From contig NC_071350.1 of assembly GCF_027744825.2 (NCBI RefSeq), positions 4,092,001 to 4,156,000 of the forward strand: a stretch of 64,000 nucleotides of DNA, in the 5' to 3' direction. The DNA comes from Synchiropus splendidus. Taxonomy: Eukaryota > Chordata > Actinopteri > Syngnathiformes > Callionymidae. Shown here piece after piece: positions 1-42,400 of the stretch; the first letter of the stretch is position 1; each line of letters opens with the position of its first letter. The notes beneath the pieces are model-generated. The model did not search any database. It was not told where the DNA came from and saw nothing but the letters and a program-made list of their open reading frames with translations. A program made the position numbers and the translations under genes.

Positions 1-1990
1 CATGGCTAACCGTTTTAACAACCTCTTCTTGTTGTTCTTTTAAGTGATGTGCTGCCCATCATGTTGCCCACCATTCACCGTTCCAACATGCAACTCTGCC
101 CTCAGTGTCAGCATAGAACTCAAGAGCCACTTGTAGAATCACTATTTGACAAGAGTGAGTGAGGGAGTGAGAATGTGTTGGGTAAATATGGATAAAGTAA
201 AAGCAATGATATATACTTCAATATTTGTCAACAAGTACCAGTATTTCACGGAAAAATTAATGCATAATAGAGAATACCTACTATACTATAATAGTGTAAA
301 TAAAAAGTAGATATTATTGTTATGAACATCAGATCTGTCCAACAGAGGAATGAACAGCTGCTTTAATTCATAAAACCTAAGGGCAGACAGGACGATTTAT
401 GTGGATCAAACAGGGCCCTGATACAATCTTTGATTTAATGTCTTCAATAGATTCAAATGACTATAAATATTAGAGTCCTGACACACATGAAAAATATACC
501 CATTGACATAATTATATAATAACCTCACTGCAAAGAAACAATGTCAGCGAACTGGACAATGAGATTATTATCCTTAAATTAAAGATGTATTATTATTATT
601 GTTTTTTATTTTTTATTTTTTTAAAAGCTCCTCTTAACTAAAACTGCTTTATTTTAGTTGCATATAGTCATGACACGAAGTTTCATAGACGTGTTGATGT
701 AGTTTCATGAAACAGTGTCCTGCATTTAAGAGATAACGCAGGCTTAAACTCTTACATCTAGTTGTCTGTTAAAAGGTTCGCCACATTCACTCACTTCTAA
801 GGCATCACATGTCGACAATAATCTGGTGGACGTTTGTGTTGAAGTCAGACATACGTGTTGCATTGACCCTAACCCTGTTGGAAACAACTCAAAAACATGA
901 ACCAGTTTTCAAAGTATTCATGAATTAAGTATCAACACAGCACGCTGAACATAACACACCATCAAATACTATGATATTTTAGGGTATACATAAGTTCTTG
1001 CACCCTTCATAACTACATACCATATTTCATGTTAAGTTTTAGTCAAGAATTCAAATATAGATTGGCTCATTCAGATCAATGAGATTGAATGATCCAAATG
1101 TTTAAGTCTCTACAGAACAAAACTTCCTTCCAAAACTTCATTTGAGACACACTGTCCCTGTATTTTTTAAATGGTCTGTTGGGTACGTTGCATCTTCCTG
1201 TACTTGCTGCATCATGAATAACTGAAGAACTTCCCTGTAGCAAGGACTTTTCTGCACATATCTCATCTGATGTAGAGGCGGACTGAAGCAATGCGAGGCA
1301 GCATATGAAAGAAACAACAAAAGACAGGGCAAGCGTAGCAAAAGCATCAAAAAACAGCATCGCTGCACACAATGCAGAGTTAATCAATTCAGCAGTGCAC
1401 TTATCAACGCGAGCTGCAAGACGCGAGATTGACAGAGCAGCTCTGACAGGGTTTGATTTTCCGTTGCAGCTACTGTGCTGTGAAATTAGATTCACAGTCT
1501 CCAGCAGGAAACTCCCCCCCATCATTAAGCTCCAGTCCACAGGCCTGTGTTTCCTTTCCCCCCGTGTGTTAACGCTGTTATTATATATCAGTCAGAAGTC
1601 CCAGATGAAGAGCACCTGGCCCCGACTCCAATATTGATTCTGGGCTTATATGCTCTGAGCATCCTTTAGCTGCTTGATAAGATGTGAAATGCTGATAAGC
1701 TCCAAACAAAAACACGGTCTACTTTGTTAGCTGCAGCTGCCCACATATTGAAGGGGATTATTGATATGGCTAACAGCACTTGGCACAGTGTTCGTAGACA
1801 CTATATTTAATGAACCACTATTGATTTTTCAGTCTATATCGGTGTTGCAAGGTGCAATCTTCTTTCTTCAATAGCGCTAAATTGATAAATCAGTTTTCCA
1901 GAGTCAGCCACCACCCAACAGCGCCTGAGTCTTGAAACCAAACGCCTTGGCCTCGCCACATTTGAATCCGAGGTTTGGTGAGTGGATTAC
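1..1990 (-). other. robo2: robo2 intron after the Fn3-3 exon (partial)
   Basis: No exon was seen. The expected next exon would encode the juxtamembrane stretch and the transmembrane helix, and nothing like it is present on the minus strand. A weak piece of the palindromic MITE lies near 690-740. The rest is AT-rich unique-looking sequence. Confidence 0.75.
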
Positions 1991-30283
<28,293 letters not shown>

Positions 30284-33200
30284 CTGAAAGACACCAACAA
30301 AAGGAAAGTCTTTTAAGTTTAGTATTTATTAGTTTAGGCAAACAGGGGAGGTACTAGGTACGAGGGAGGGTCTGAATGACTTGCATCGTCCAGAGGACAG
30401 GTCAATTTAAATACAATTCGATAGGTATTTGGTGACTCCTATTCATAAAACACTGTGGTATAAAACACATGGTATTGAAAATCACATTTCTTGGTGTTTA
30501 ATTGTGCGATTTGTTACAAGAAGCAAAAGTACTGACACACTTGTGAATGGCTTTGGTCTCTACAGCAGGTCATATTGAGGCCCTTATGCTGCCACATTGC
30601 TGGGATGCCAATATGGCGACCACCACATATCCCTCCTTCTAGCCCATCTAGAACGTCCTCCCTAGTGAGACGCATCTTTTGGATCCTAAACAGTTGCCCT
30701 GGTCCAAATATCCCCTGTCTCTCTATCCCTTGTGACAATGATAAGACATTGATCATTTCCATTTGAAAAATTGAAAGTTTACTTTTTTGAAATAACTATG
30801 AACACAGTCAGGCTGCTTCTGAATTATTCTCAGGTTATTTTTTTTTTCTTTTTTGGGGGGGAGTGGGGCCTCCACAATCTCACTTCCAAGGGAAGAAAAA
30901 TCTACTCTTGATTATTGCACTTCAAAGACGTTTGTCAAGATTTGTCGCACAGTGTCAGAAAACGGTCACCGTGTATAAATTAAAGTCAGAAGATAGCCTC
31001 AAACACTCCCCAGTTCTGTCACAAGTGCTATCCCAAATAACAGCTCCAAAGCTTTAAGGAAGCAAGCGTTGACAGCATTGTGCAGCTTTACTGGAATTAT
31101 ATGGTTAAAAATAGAGATCATGGATCCAGCTCAGAATAGTGCAGGCTTTGCATTAATCGCTTATGACATGATGTTTTTTTTTTGTGAAATGCCTTAATGT
31201 GGTCCAATTTTGAATAATGAGTAGCAGGAATTATGATGATGGGAAGGAAATTGCGATGCTAAAAAGACCACATTACCATTTTGTTTAGTTAAATAAATGA
31301 ATAATTAATCAAAAGTTAGTTAACCAGATTATACGCAATGCATGTTAATGGATTTATGAAGCATTATTTGCGCTCACCAAGAGTTCCAATATTTATTTCT
31401 GCCTCTTGACTTGAAGTAAATAATATGTCTACACGGTCTTTGACTTTTTCCTCATTACAGCAATGAGCCGTTCTGCTGTTTTGCCACCACATGGACTGCA
31501 CGTCCCCCGGGACACCTTTAGTGAGGAAGAACATCAGCGAGGAGCCAACAACCCTCTGGCCAAGCCGTCAATCAGCAGCAGTCTGTGCTGGAGAAAATGA
31601 GACTCGGTGGCAGACAGTGTTTTGGCACAGGCATACTGTATGAGACTGGCTGTCACATGGTCCCACTTTTGTTTAGTGACCCGTTCTGTGGAGGCTAAAG
31701 TCCAGTCATCCAGTCACAAGTGCCGCGCTCCAGCAAAGATGTTTCTGGAACTGGGATAATCGTAATAGATACAGGAAAATCTATCTAGCTGGAAACATCA
31801 ACGATACAAGACGCAGCATTGGGTAGAAGTTATAGCTTCTTTTTTTATTCAAATGTTTCTCGATGAAGATACATTTATGTTTTTTTATTGGACTTTATTA
31901 CAAAGTACTACAATAGGAGACAATGACAAAGGCAACAGTCAACCTCAAGGTTTACTTCTTCGTGTCAAGAACAGCCAGTAGGGCAAGGAATCGGGCAGAG
32001 TGTGACTGGACATCAAACCCATTGGATGAAGATGAAGAAGAGGAGGTAGATTCAGAAGAAGTTGTGGTAGTTCGTAGAATTAAAGCAGGAAAGGAGGAAG
32101 AGAAAATGAGAGACAGAGAGCACAGTGAGCGAGCTAACTAGAGAAGAGTGGAAACTATATTTTATTTTGGAAGAAGTGAGTGAAACAATTGTATGTGTAT
32201 GTATGGTGGGCAGTTAATGCCACCAAAGAATGTGTATGATAGGAATATTAAGTTAAATTAGACTGGATGGAATTTCTGTTTATTAGATTCAATAGCATCT
32301 ATGAGTGACGGGAACAGATGAACGGGTAACATTTTTAGTTTATTTAGTTAGTTAAGGTATGAAAATCATTTTTAGTTGATCAGTTAGAAAAACAAAGTCG
32401 CAGAATCTGAGTTGATCTATTTATTATTGGTTGAGCTGAGTTATATAGGACATTAGGGAATGTTTTTTCTTTATTTGGATTATGGATGACGACTGTGGTT
32501 TGATATGATGTTGTGAATTCATCTTTTGAACAAGAAAAGATCAGAAAACATTATATTCTCCTGTCTAAACCTTGAATCATAACTTGTTGTAATCATTTTG
32601 ACTGAATCCACTAAAGTGTATTCTATATTTAAGGTTCATTTTGTTTAATCTCTAGCTACCCTTCACACTCACCATCCCACCCCACTATCCCAGCATTTCC
32701 ACCAATAAAGCCTGTGAATCACGTTTGCAAGCCCAGACCGTGGGGCGGCACTGTTCCAGGCTATTGATCTCAAATTTTCAGTCCCTGAGGAGTCGGCACC
32801 CATGTGTGGTGTTGTTGTTGGCTGGTAATTATTTCCGATTGCAAGGGAAGGAGAGGGGGGCGCACGCCTCACTGCCTCATGTTGTCTGATTGAGTAGCGC
32901 ACAATTATTCAAACAAGCCATTCGGCAGACATTCCGCACTTTAATTTATTAAATGAGATGGAGAATGGTTTTTAAAGCGGCTGCATTTTGTGGCACAAAA
33001 GGTGTTAACATATGCAGAGGTGGGTGTTGCTCCACACAAAAGACTAGGGATTTATACACTGCACACATAGGCTGTAGCTTCCCAGTTTGGCATCAATAAA
33101 GCAACCATGCCACAGTCCCAAACAAACAGGTCTTAAGTTACGCCAGACACCATACTATCCATTAAGTCTTGTTGCTCGGCTGCTTCCCGTCTGGAAAGGG

Positions 33201-36200
33201 AAGCCAGTGCAAGGACATACACTAAGTGGACCTTGAGTTGAGATAGCTCAAGGTGTCCTTGAGCAAGACTTTGTAGGCATAATTGCCTCTATTAGACTGC
33301 ATGCTATTTGCGTAGATTCCATAAGAAAACTAAGCATCTTGCATTTTAACATGGGCAACCATCTATCTCTTCCGTCCCTATCTTATCCCCAAAGAGATCT
33401 GAGGGCTGGAGATAAGCCAAGTTGACATTCACAGAGACCCTGAACGATAAGCAGGCAGTATATCTCCATACCTTCATACCTGTGGAGAATGTGAACTCAC
33501 GTTATACATAATGTTTGTTGCATGGGAACATAATGGACTCCCATAACCACAGGGAACAAACACAGAGAAAACACAAGAAGACACAGTCACACTTAAAGAT
33601 ATGTCACACAGATACACGCACAAAGCCATCAATGCACAACTGAATATATTTTAATCACATTTTCTTTATCTATTTTACCGCCTTATTTTCTGTTTTATTT
33701 GTGAATGGCATCAATTTAAATCATCCAGGCAACAACATTTACCATTTCGATTCGTGACCCATTTGGGGCATGTCGTCTTTGTGTATACTTTCTGTATCAT
33801 ATTTCTGTACAGTGCATTTTCCTCGCATGCAATTCGACAGATTATTAGATGTGCAGTGTCTGAGTGGTGAACTGTTCTAAATGTGTCAGAATAGCTGGGT
33901 CCATGGCACTGGTTATGTGTTTGGAGCTACAGTGATGTTACAACGCTCCATAGTCTTCTCCAAAGTAGACCAGTCATAAAAGCCTCTACAAAGAAAGGAA
34001 GCTGTTCCCTCATGCTTCAGCTCCTTTAACATAGAAAATATTGAATTAAAACAATGTCATGTATGTATCTCTAACCATGAACATTAGCACGTACTATGCA
34101 TTGTGCACTTGGAGAATATTAAAAGTAACAGTTTTGCTATAACTCTGAAAATCATCTGAGATTTTACTTTTTAAAGATTATTTTTTAAAATTGAATAAGT
34201 TTGCCTCATTAAGCGAGAGCACAGCGGTAGCCATTTTTGTAGACTTTTGTTCTCTTCATTATCCAAATATTTGTGAATAAACGCCTCTGAGCTGACAGAT
34301 GGTGAAAACCACGAAGAAATTAATTCACAAAACATATGCATAAATGTGTTAATGCTTGCCCGAGAGCTTGCATGTGTGCTCACAAATGTGTGTTAGTGGG
34401 TGGTGGTCTCGCAGTGGAATTTATTATCCCACACACCTTCCAACCTCACCCCACAGACAACTGTTCTGCTGCAGAGGCAACACAGCAGAGGCAAAAAAAA
34501 AAGAAACAGAATAATATATGAGTGGCGAGGAAAGATGAAGACGACTTGCAAGTCTCTGCATATAACAGATGGCTAGATTTCCATTTGGGAATAAGAAACG
34601 CAATAAGGACGTGATGTGCTGCATGCCGACAAAGCTCACATCACATCAGCCTTACCAAGTAAATACTTCTGTTCTTCTGTGCAAGAGCTGGCTGATGTCA
34701 GGTGTTGGGATGTAAAAAGAAGCCTAATAGTGCTGCGTGGTTGTCAGGGAATGCTACGCAACAGCTAAGTGATCACACATGACAGAGGGATTCTAAATTG
34801 TGGCTTGGAAGTTGTTGAAGATTAGTTTTGAACATGATCGCCTGTAGCGACGTGTCTCTTTCTCAACCGCAGTCAAGGGTGTCCCGCATCTGTCACAGCC
34901 ATAAAACACACACTGACAAGCACGCACACACTCCCAAACAAACAAAAAAACAGCTGCCCTGGTCTTGTATCACTGACTTTGCTGATGACCACAACACATC
35001 ATCCTGGTACAAGAGACAAAAGGAGAGATCTGTCCACCCGGAGAGGACAGTGCAACTTGGGTATTTGCATCGCTGCCTATTTTTTTCATTTTATTTTTTA
35101 TACATTTTCAATAAATAAACAACTTAACATCCCCGTGCCCTGAAAAAGTCATCAGCAATCAGTCAGGACTACGATCAGCAGGGAGATGAGGAGCGTTTAC
35201 ATGATGTCCCCAGAGGCGCTACAAGCCCAGCTCAGCCCTACATTACCTATTATAATTCTCCCTGCACATCAGCAGGAGACTTCAAACCAAGGTCCATTTT
35301 CAAAGACAGAACTGCGTGTCCTGAAAATGCGTCAGTTAGAAAAATCATCTACAAACAACGCTTTTATGGGGAAAAAAAGCCTGCTAGTGCCAAAAAAAGC
35401 TCTTTAATAGTTGCCAGGTTTGAGAGAAATGTTGGGCTTAAGACTGAGAGGACCAAAGACAAGATTGTGTGGTGGTGAGCAAAGTAAAAAGGCATATCCA
35501 AAATCCTATATTTACGATCAGAGTTTTTATGTCGACATCAACTTGACGCATCGTGAGGTTCATGCACACTTTGCCACACACTAGATGAATCCCTCAAATA
35601 GTCTCATTTGAAAACACGTTTTATTTGAATCCTCTTCCTGAGGGTTGAAAACTCAGATTTTATAGAGATGCACAATACGGTAGTCTCTATGAAAACCTAA
35701 CTGATGGGAATCAGCTCTGTTTAAACATCATTAGTGTCAAGTTCAATGAGTCTCAGAAAGTACACAAGCATGTTACCAAACGTTGCCTGCGGCAACACAA
35801 ATGTAGTCAGTTCAAGGTGCAATACATTTTCTATGAACAATGAATTTCATCACAAGTAGTTGTTGAATAGAGCTTTTTCCTCCACACACAAAGAATTCCA
35901 TCTCTGCATTTCATCTTCTTTCCCTGAACTATGTGCATACGTAGTCACAGTTGGGGGATGGGGGACTTCACCCCAGTTTCTCAGCCTCCTCTGGCCTTTA
36001 AACGTGGAGCCAGAAAACCAGCATGAATGCTTAACAATAAACGCCTTGCATTGTCATGTTTAATTAACCTCAGGTCTCCTGTCATGTAATGAAAATTGAA
36101 GTTGCGGATGCCATAGTAGGATGATTCCACCCCGACCCTCCCTCCACTCATCTTGACTCGCTCGCCTGCCATGCCTCTAGTTACTGTAACAGCATTCCCT

Positions 36201-36887
36201 CAGACCACATTTCCACATCTATAATTAATTACTCCTGTCTCCATCTATTTCTTCACAGAAGTAGAATCCTCCAAACCTCAGACTTCTGTGTGCTCTGCCT
36301 GCTTCCCATCATTTCTTGGCTCCGTTCACTGGACTTGCAAATGTAACGGACCCTTTTCGATGCCCAGGCTTTCCAAGATGTTGGGAGGTCAAACACAAAC
36401 CAGACACAGCCACCCAGGTGGAAGAATCATGAAACAAGGCTCATCTGGTTTTCACAGATTTGGGGTCACATCGGGGGTCACCACACCCTTGTTTTGTGTA
36501 CTGCAGCTACGTTCACCTGTTGTTGACAGACCACCGGCCATCCCAGCGCCTTTACCTCTGAGCAGCCTGGTCACATGTTCATTCACGCAAGAGGAGAATG
36601 AAGCCTTGTCCAATTCACACAGCGACGGCTTTAAAGCTTCATGCTGGGCCCAATTTAGCAGAACAACTCAGTCCATACACTGACCATGTGGCATTACCAA
36701 AACCAGTAAAGTTTAGAGAAGGACACATATTATATCAAAAGCTGTTTCACTTTTTTTGCTGTTCAATGTTTGACATTTGGCATATCATGACCAGTCATGG
36801 CCACGAAACACGGAGGAGTCTGTTTTCAACACTATCTGAAAACAGATAACAAAACAACTACCTGACAATGTACCCACTGTCTTTGTT

Positions 36888-37024
36888 GGGGTTAGGTAAG
36901 CCATGGGATGGCACTACTTTCTTGCAACACTTAACAACGTGTCAGTTGCTATTTAAAGCCCCCCAGTTGGCTGTGGGTTTCTGTCACGGAACCTTTCTGT
37001 CAGTGAGGAGAGGTTCCAAAGCAT
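36888..37024. repeat. direct repeat, copy 1
   Basis: The blocks gttaggtaag, caacacttaacaacgtgtca, gttgctatttaaagc and ctttctgtcagtg recur in the same order at 38794-38893. Copy 1 carries about 30 bp more between the last two blocks. Confidence 0.8.
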
Positions 37025-37440
37025 GCCCTGAACACCTCCTCAGGGACGCGTCCAGGGGGCATCAGGATCAGATGCCCGAGCCACCTCAGCTGGTTCCTCT
37101 CGATGTGGAGGAGCAGCGGCTCCACCCCGAGCTCCTCCCGGATGACCGAACTCCTCACCCTATCTCTAAGAGTGCGCCCATCCTTTCGGTCATTACCCAA
37201 AGCTCGTGACCATAGGTGAGGGTGGGAACGTAAGATCGATCGCTAAGTCTTGTGATTCAGCTCCCTCTTCACCACGACGGTCCGATACAGCGACCGCATC
37301 ACTGCTGCACCAACCCGTCAACCCGCCCACTTGAGAACAAGACCCCGAGATACTTAAACTCCACCACTTGGGGCAAGAACTCTCCACCGACCCGGAGAGA
37401 GCAAACCATGGCCTCAGACTCTCCAGCGAGTCCTGGGTCT
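36990..37440 (-). mobile_element. LINE ORF2 C-terminal fragment
   Basis: The minus strand encodes VEFKYLGVLFSSGR, then after a frameshift VRSSVIREELGVEPLLLHIE and RNQLRWLGHLILMPPGRVPE. This is the end of the reverse transcriptase ORF of a non-LTR retrotransposon abundant in fish. It is a 5'-truncated relic with frame breaks. Confidence 0.8.
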
Positions 37441-37459
37441 TCCCCTGGGTCTCCTCCCG

Positions 37460-37462
<3 letters not shown>

Positions 37463-37496
<34 letters not shown>
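37463..37496. repeat. (TA)n microsatellite
   Basis: About 17 TA units immediately next to the LINE fragment. Confidence 0.9.
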
Positions 37497-37497
<1 letters not shown>

Positions 37498-38793
37498 TCA
37501 TCACCTGTTTTCATTCACCTATTATTTATTTATTTATAACAAGTATATATTTATATATAAAAAGTTGAGGTGAGTGGAAGTACTGTCGGGTTCATCAGGG
37601 TTAGGATCATGGTCCTAGCAGACAGAAGATTATTAAATACATTGAACTAAAGTGGGGGAAAAAATGGCTGCAGTATTGACATTCCCCTGGTTTTACACTG
37701 TTAATGCCTCATCCACATGGTCAACAACTGCTTCTACAGAGAGACTGCTGTAGAGTTCTAAAAGTGAGCTCTTAAAGAGCCCTGAAGTGACCGCAGAGGC
37801 AGACTCATTTCCTGCACAGTCCAAACGGCGCTTCGGAAGACAGACGCATATAAAAGAGCGGCCATCAAATGATGTTTTTGTCAAACACTAAGGCTATCAC
37901 AGACCCTCAGAGCAATGCTGTGGTAATGCTCCACACGAGCTGCAGAAATGAGTAAGGGATCTGAATTCAGCCTTTTATCCGCCTTGTTTCACTAAAGCGG
38001 TGCCCACCCAGGGAAAGAAACGCAATTACGTACGCGGCTGTGCTTTATTGTCGTCAGATAACCAAAATGCTAAACAAGCACTTCTTTTCCTGAAAATAAT
38101 GTGCTTAAAATGTCATCCCGCTTGAACGGAAGCATAAAGTCTGCAGTGGAGTTATCAGGAGATCGGAACATGTGCTGTATGAGTGCTGTGCTGTGGGTTT
38201 TCCTCCAGTTGAACTGCTCCTTTTTCCAGGATAAATGCATTTGAATGTTTTATCATTTTCATTATTTCATTCTTGCTGTTTAGAGCAGATTCAAATCTGT
38301 CAGGTCACCACAGTGAAATGTTTTAAACTAGCACAGGGGCATATATCATTAAATTACAATGTATTTGATGGTGGGTTGATCAATTTAAGAACAGTTGTTT
38401 TTCACATCTTTCATTGACACAATTTATAGCTGGAGTCGATGATGATTTAAGTCCATTCAAATGTGCCCTGTCACATTTAACGCACAGCGTCACTAAAGAC
38501 AACTGGGAATTTTGCTTCCAGTATGAGTTCTTAGGTAAAAGACCACATTTCATATTAATTGAATGTAAACAAAACAGCGGTGAATGTGAGTGTGGATTCA
38601 ACATACATCTACTCAAATGAGGCATTTGTGGGGCATGTCATGAAAACACCACATCCACACGGTATAATACATTAACAATGGGAAAGTGCACTTTCAGCGT
38701 TGCATGTTGATGCTTTAGGTTTTCATTTGAAGAACATCCGCGGCATATCCTGACGCCATGGGGAGCGTGGCACGTTGAATAAATTCAGAGATT

Positions 38794-38893
38794 GGGTTTA
38801 GGTAAGCTGTCTTTCTTTCAACACTTAACAACGTGTCAGTTGCTATTTAAAGCTGAAACCTTTCTGTCAGTGAAGAGAGGTTCCAAAGCACCT
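38794..38893. repeat. direct repeat, copy 2
   Basis: Same blocks as 36888-37024, 1.9 kb away and in the same orientation, without the LINE sequence. Confidence 0.8.
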
Positions 38894-39412
38894 CTCGCCT
38901 GGAACTCAGGAAGAACACAGGATGGAAAAAAGTTTTTGCTCCACTGATTTGCCGAATGCGTCAACATGCAACGCTGAAGGCTGCCTTTGTCGTCAGCATA
39001 GGACGCAAAAGTCCACTTTCCCAATGTCAACATATTACACCATGGAAACAAATGTACATGAAAAATGTTTTCCACACATCAATACTGCTGGTGAATAGCG
39101 CTTGTGTGGTGTACAATTTTATTTTCCAGGTTACTCACCAGCTGCAGTGTGTTCATTGTGGGATAATCTACACACAATGTTAGGAGACAGACCACTTTTG
39201 CTAACATTTCAGCCATAAATATCACAAACATCTTCTGGTAAAGTGTATTAAGTGTATTACCTTACGGTAAACCCATTTGGAATTGTGCTTATGGATCATA
39301 AATCACTTTCATTTTCTCAGGACAGTGCATGCAGCCAGATGTTACCCTACTTTTTTGTACAGGGTTTTGCTATACTTGAGGAAACACACCCACTTGTTAC
39401 AATGTTTTGCTT

Positions 39413-39469
39413 AGTGGGGACAGCCATTTGTTTTGGATGGTCAGTTTATGTCAATGAAATGTCCCCACT
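39413..39469. repeat. short inverted repeat with GTGGGGAC ends
   Basis: AGTGGGGAC and GTCCCCACT are perfect 9-bp inverted repeats 39 bp apart. Such GTGGGGAC-ended short repeats are frequent in fish DNA; the family is unknown to me. Confidence 0.5.
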
Positions 39470-42400
39470 CAGATAGCGGTATGTGAATGCAAACTTTGTG
39501 ACTGCAGTCATTTGACCCAATACTAGTTAAAACTAGTAGCAGAGAAGATACATTTATTTCAGCACAAGACCAGAGGTTCAGCAACAAAAGCAAGTTGACA
39601 AACCCCAGAGTAAAACCATCCAACTTCTGTAGTGTGAAACCAAATACTTTCTTTGACAGTTTGATTGAGCCTCTTCATCATTTGAAAACCTATGCTGCTG
39701 GGGAATCTTTGCAGCATAAATATGCATCATATTTCCCCACAGCCAGATCGTCGTGAGATACAGCAATGGAAAGTGAGAGCTGAAGACAATAAGCAGCTGG
39801 TCAACGGTGAGCCGAGCAGTATTTACTGAAACAGTTGAGATATACGGCCTTGTGCGTATGCACATACAGCCGGTGCACAATATGCGCATGTTTGGGTTGC
39901 CTATAGATGTATATGAACGTGTTTGGAAAAGCGCTCCCAGCGTCGTGGCAGGGCGCCGCTCCCCCACCAACACTGCCGTTCAACACAATGGGAAACTAAT
40001 TAATATGGTAATGTCATGCCGGCACATTAACTGATAATGTGCGGCACGCCTTGCTGCTTTGATTGCACTGATTTGACCTTTGATCTTTAAATGACTCAAT
40101 GAAGTGAAATGCCCAAATGTGGGTGTCCTACACAGGGGTCATGTCACCCAGGGGGAACGCAGGCGTCGGCAGTTCAACACACTGTTAGAAAGATGGTCAT
40201 CATGCTGCATTGTTATATGGAAACTGTTCTGAAAATGAAGTGTATTTAGTCGGGGTGGGAAGCCCCATTTTTCAATTTGAATGAATTTGGTATATTACTG
40301 CATCAAATGATGGATCCATACATACATTTAAACCACAAAATATTGTTTATTTTGCATCAGTTTGACAATGGCACAATACATCACGATGGTGGCTACATTC
40401 AAGTTTTTATATCACCTAATTCAAACTAAAGCTCTTTTAATGTCTTGAAAATATTTGTATAAGAATTTCAATTTTAGAAGAATTTCAAGTACATTCAGAG
40501 TAGTGGAAACCCTGGACCTGAAAAACATCCCTGAACAAAAGCAAACCGATGCCTTTGTTTGCTTTTTGTTCAGGGATTCCTCCATGTTTGTTGTTGTTGT
40601 TATCATCCTAGCTGCCACGTGTCTTGTGCATCGGTGTGATCAGTGGACCAGGAACTCCTGCACTTACACAGGTTCCCTGTTGTCTGGAGAGCAAACTGTT
40701 AAATCAAATTAAATTAATTTTTAGTTGCATTTTATTCATTGTAATAATGTTGTAATTAATTCATTGTAATTAACTTGTTAAAGTCCCACCACTAGTATTT
40801 AGCGAACTCTGTCTGCTACTGTTGCACACATTAATATTTATATACAATGAAAAGACCAACTTAGAAGTGAGAACTGCCAATCTAGGGTCAAATAAAAAGA
40901 GACAAACAAGAACAAATTTGCCTGTGAAATATTATCGCAAGAAAACAGGTGAGACTTTAACGTTCCAAAACAGTAATGCCTTTGTCATTACTAAACTAGC
41001 AATCCAGGTACAAAGGCTCCTCCCCCTTGCTATACCCGCCCCCCCCACCACCACCACCACAACTGAGCAGCTTAGAAGATTATTCACCCCAAATCTCTGT
41101 TAATCACATGCAAGCACAGCCCCCACTTCCCTGGCCACCCAGCGCACGTCCTGCAAGAGAGCAGCTGGCTCCAACACACTGCTACACCTCCCAGCCATCC
41201 GCCTTCATCACAGAATTAATGTCAGAGTTGATTAAAATATACCATCATTCAGCGCACAGGCCGCTTCCTTCGACAGGTTCGCTGAAATCCCACCAATCCT
41301 CCAGTGATCCCCCATCACCAGGTGATCAGTCTTCACCACGAGAGAATGGATCTCCACACTCACTCAAGATTTACGCACTAAATGATGGAGGTGTACATGC
41401 AGAGGGTTGATGTTCCATGATAGCTTTCAAGTTAGCCATCTCCCTTTTCATCTTCATCTTCCCTTTTTTTGGTCACAACTCCACAGAATTAAGCCGACTG
41501 CTCCCAACCCATCAGGCAGCCTGGATTATCAGCATGTCAGCGTTTGTCACAGTGATCAGAGGAAACGTCATTTTACTCTTCCACTGTGGCTTCATCTGAG
41601 AATCAAGAGTAGAGTATTCTGTGACGTCAGGTTTGTGAGTGGCCACGGTACTGGAAATACTGGACTACAGAGCTCACCGGAATATTAGCAGGGTCCAGCA
41701 TCCAGACTGACTCATGACACAAACTCAGCAATGTTCTGAACTTGAATCATGAACATGTTTTATTTACATTAAAGCGCTCAACATGTGCTGATTTTGGCAG
41801 AGTGTTCGAAGTTCCGACACCACAGCCGGTCTCAGCTGCTGCTTCTCGTCTCCAGTCCTCCAGGAGATTGGCTCTGATGGCGGAGCTGTAGACACGTGGG
41901 CAAATAAACTGCATTTTGATGGCTTTAAGGTACATAAAATGCCTATGATTTCATTGGTTTGATATGACAAGGCTCAGTATTTTGGCAGCATTACGCTATT
42001 TAGCCTATAAAAAGTCATACAGTATTAGCCACAGTGTTCAGACCTCGACAAAAACTGTCGATATATTTTTGAATTTTCTAATTTTCTAATTTCTTTTTTC
42101 TTTTTTTTTGTTTTAGTTGTTTACTTTACTAGGATTGTCAGTGGTTTAACTCAAACTTCAGCAGTATCATTTTCTCTCAGAATAATCCTACTGTGTTGCT
42201 GAGGCAGACACTCAAGAAAATTAAATGTGCACACCACTATAAAGGATATAAAAAAAAATCATGTGAAACCGTTCCAATTTCACATCTTTTCATTTGGTTA
42301 TTTGGAGCAGAATAACTGTAAATACAGTGAAATGGCTAATCTCAGCACAGCTGTTAGCATTAGGTCCTCTAATCCTGGTCCAGAAACGTGTATGCTGAAA

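Noticed and set aside
1076..1540. 154-codon open frame on the minus strand where the transmembrane exon might be expected
   Set aside because: Its hydrophobic stretch is not followed by a basic stop-transfer segment, it does not resemble the Robo juxtamembrane or transmembrane region, and no phase 1 acceptor fits.
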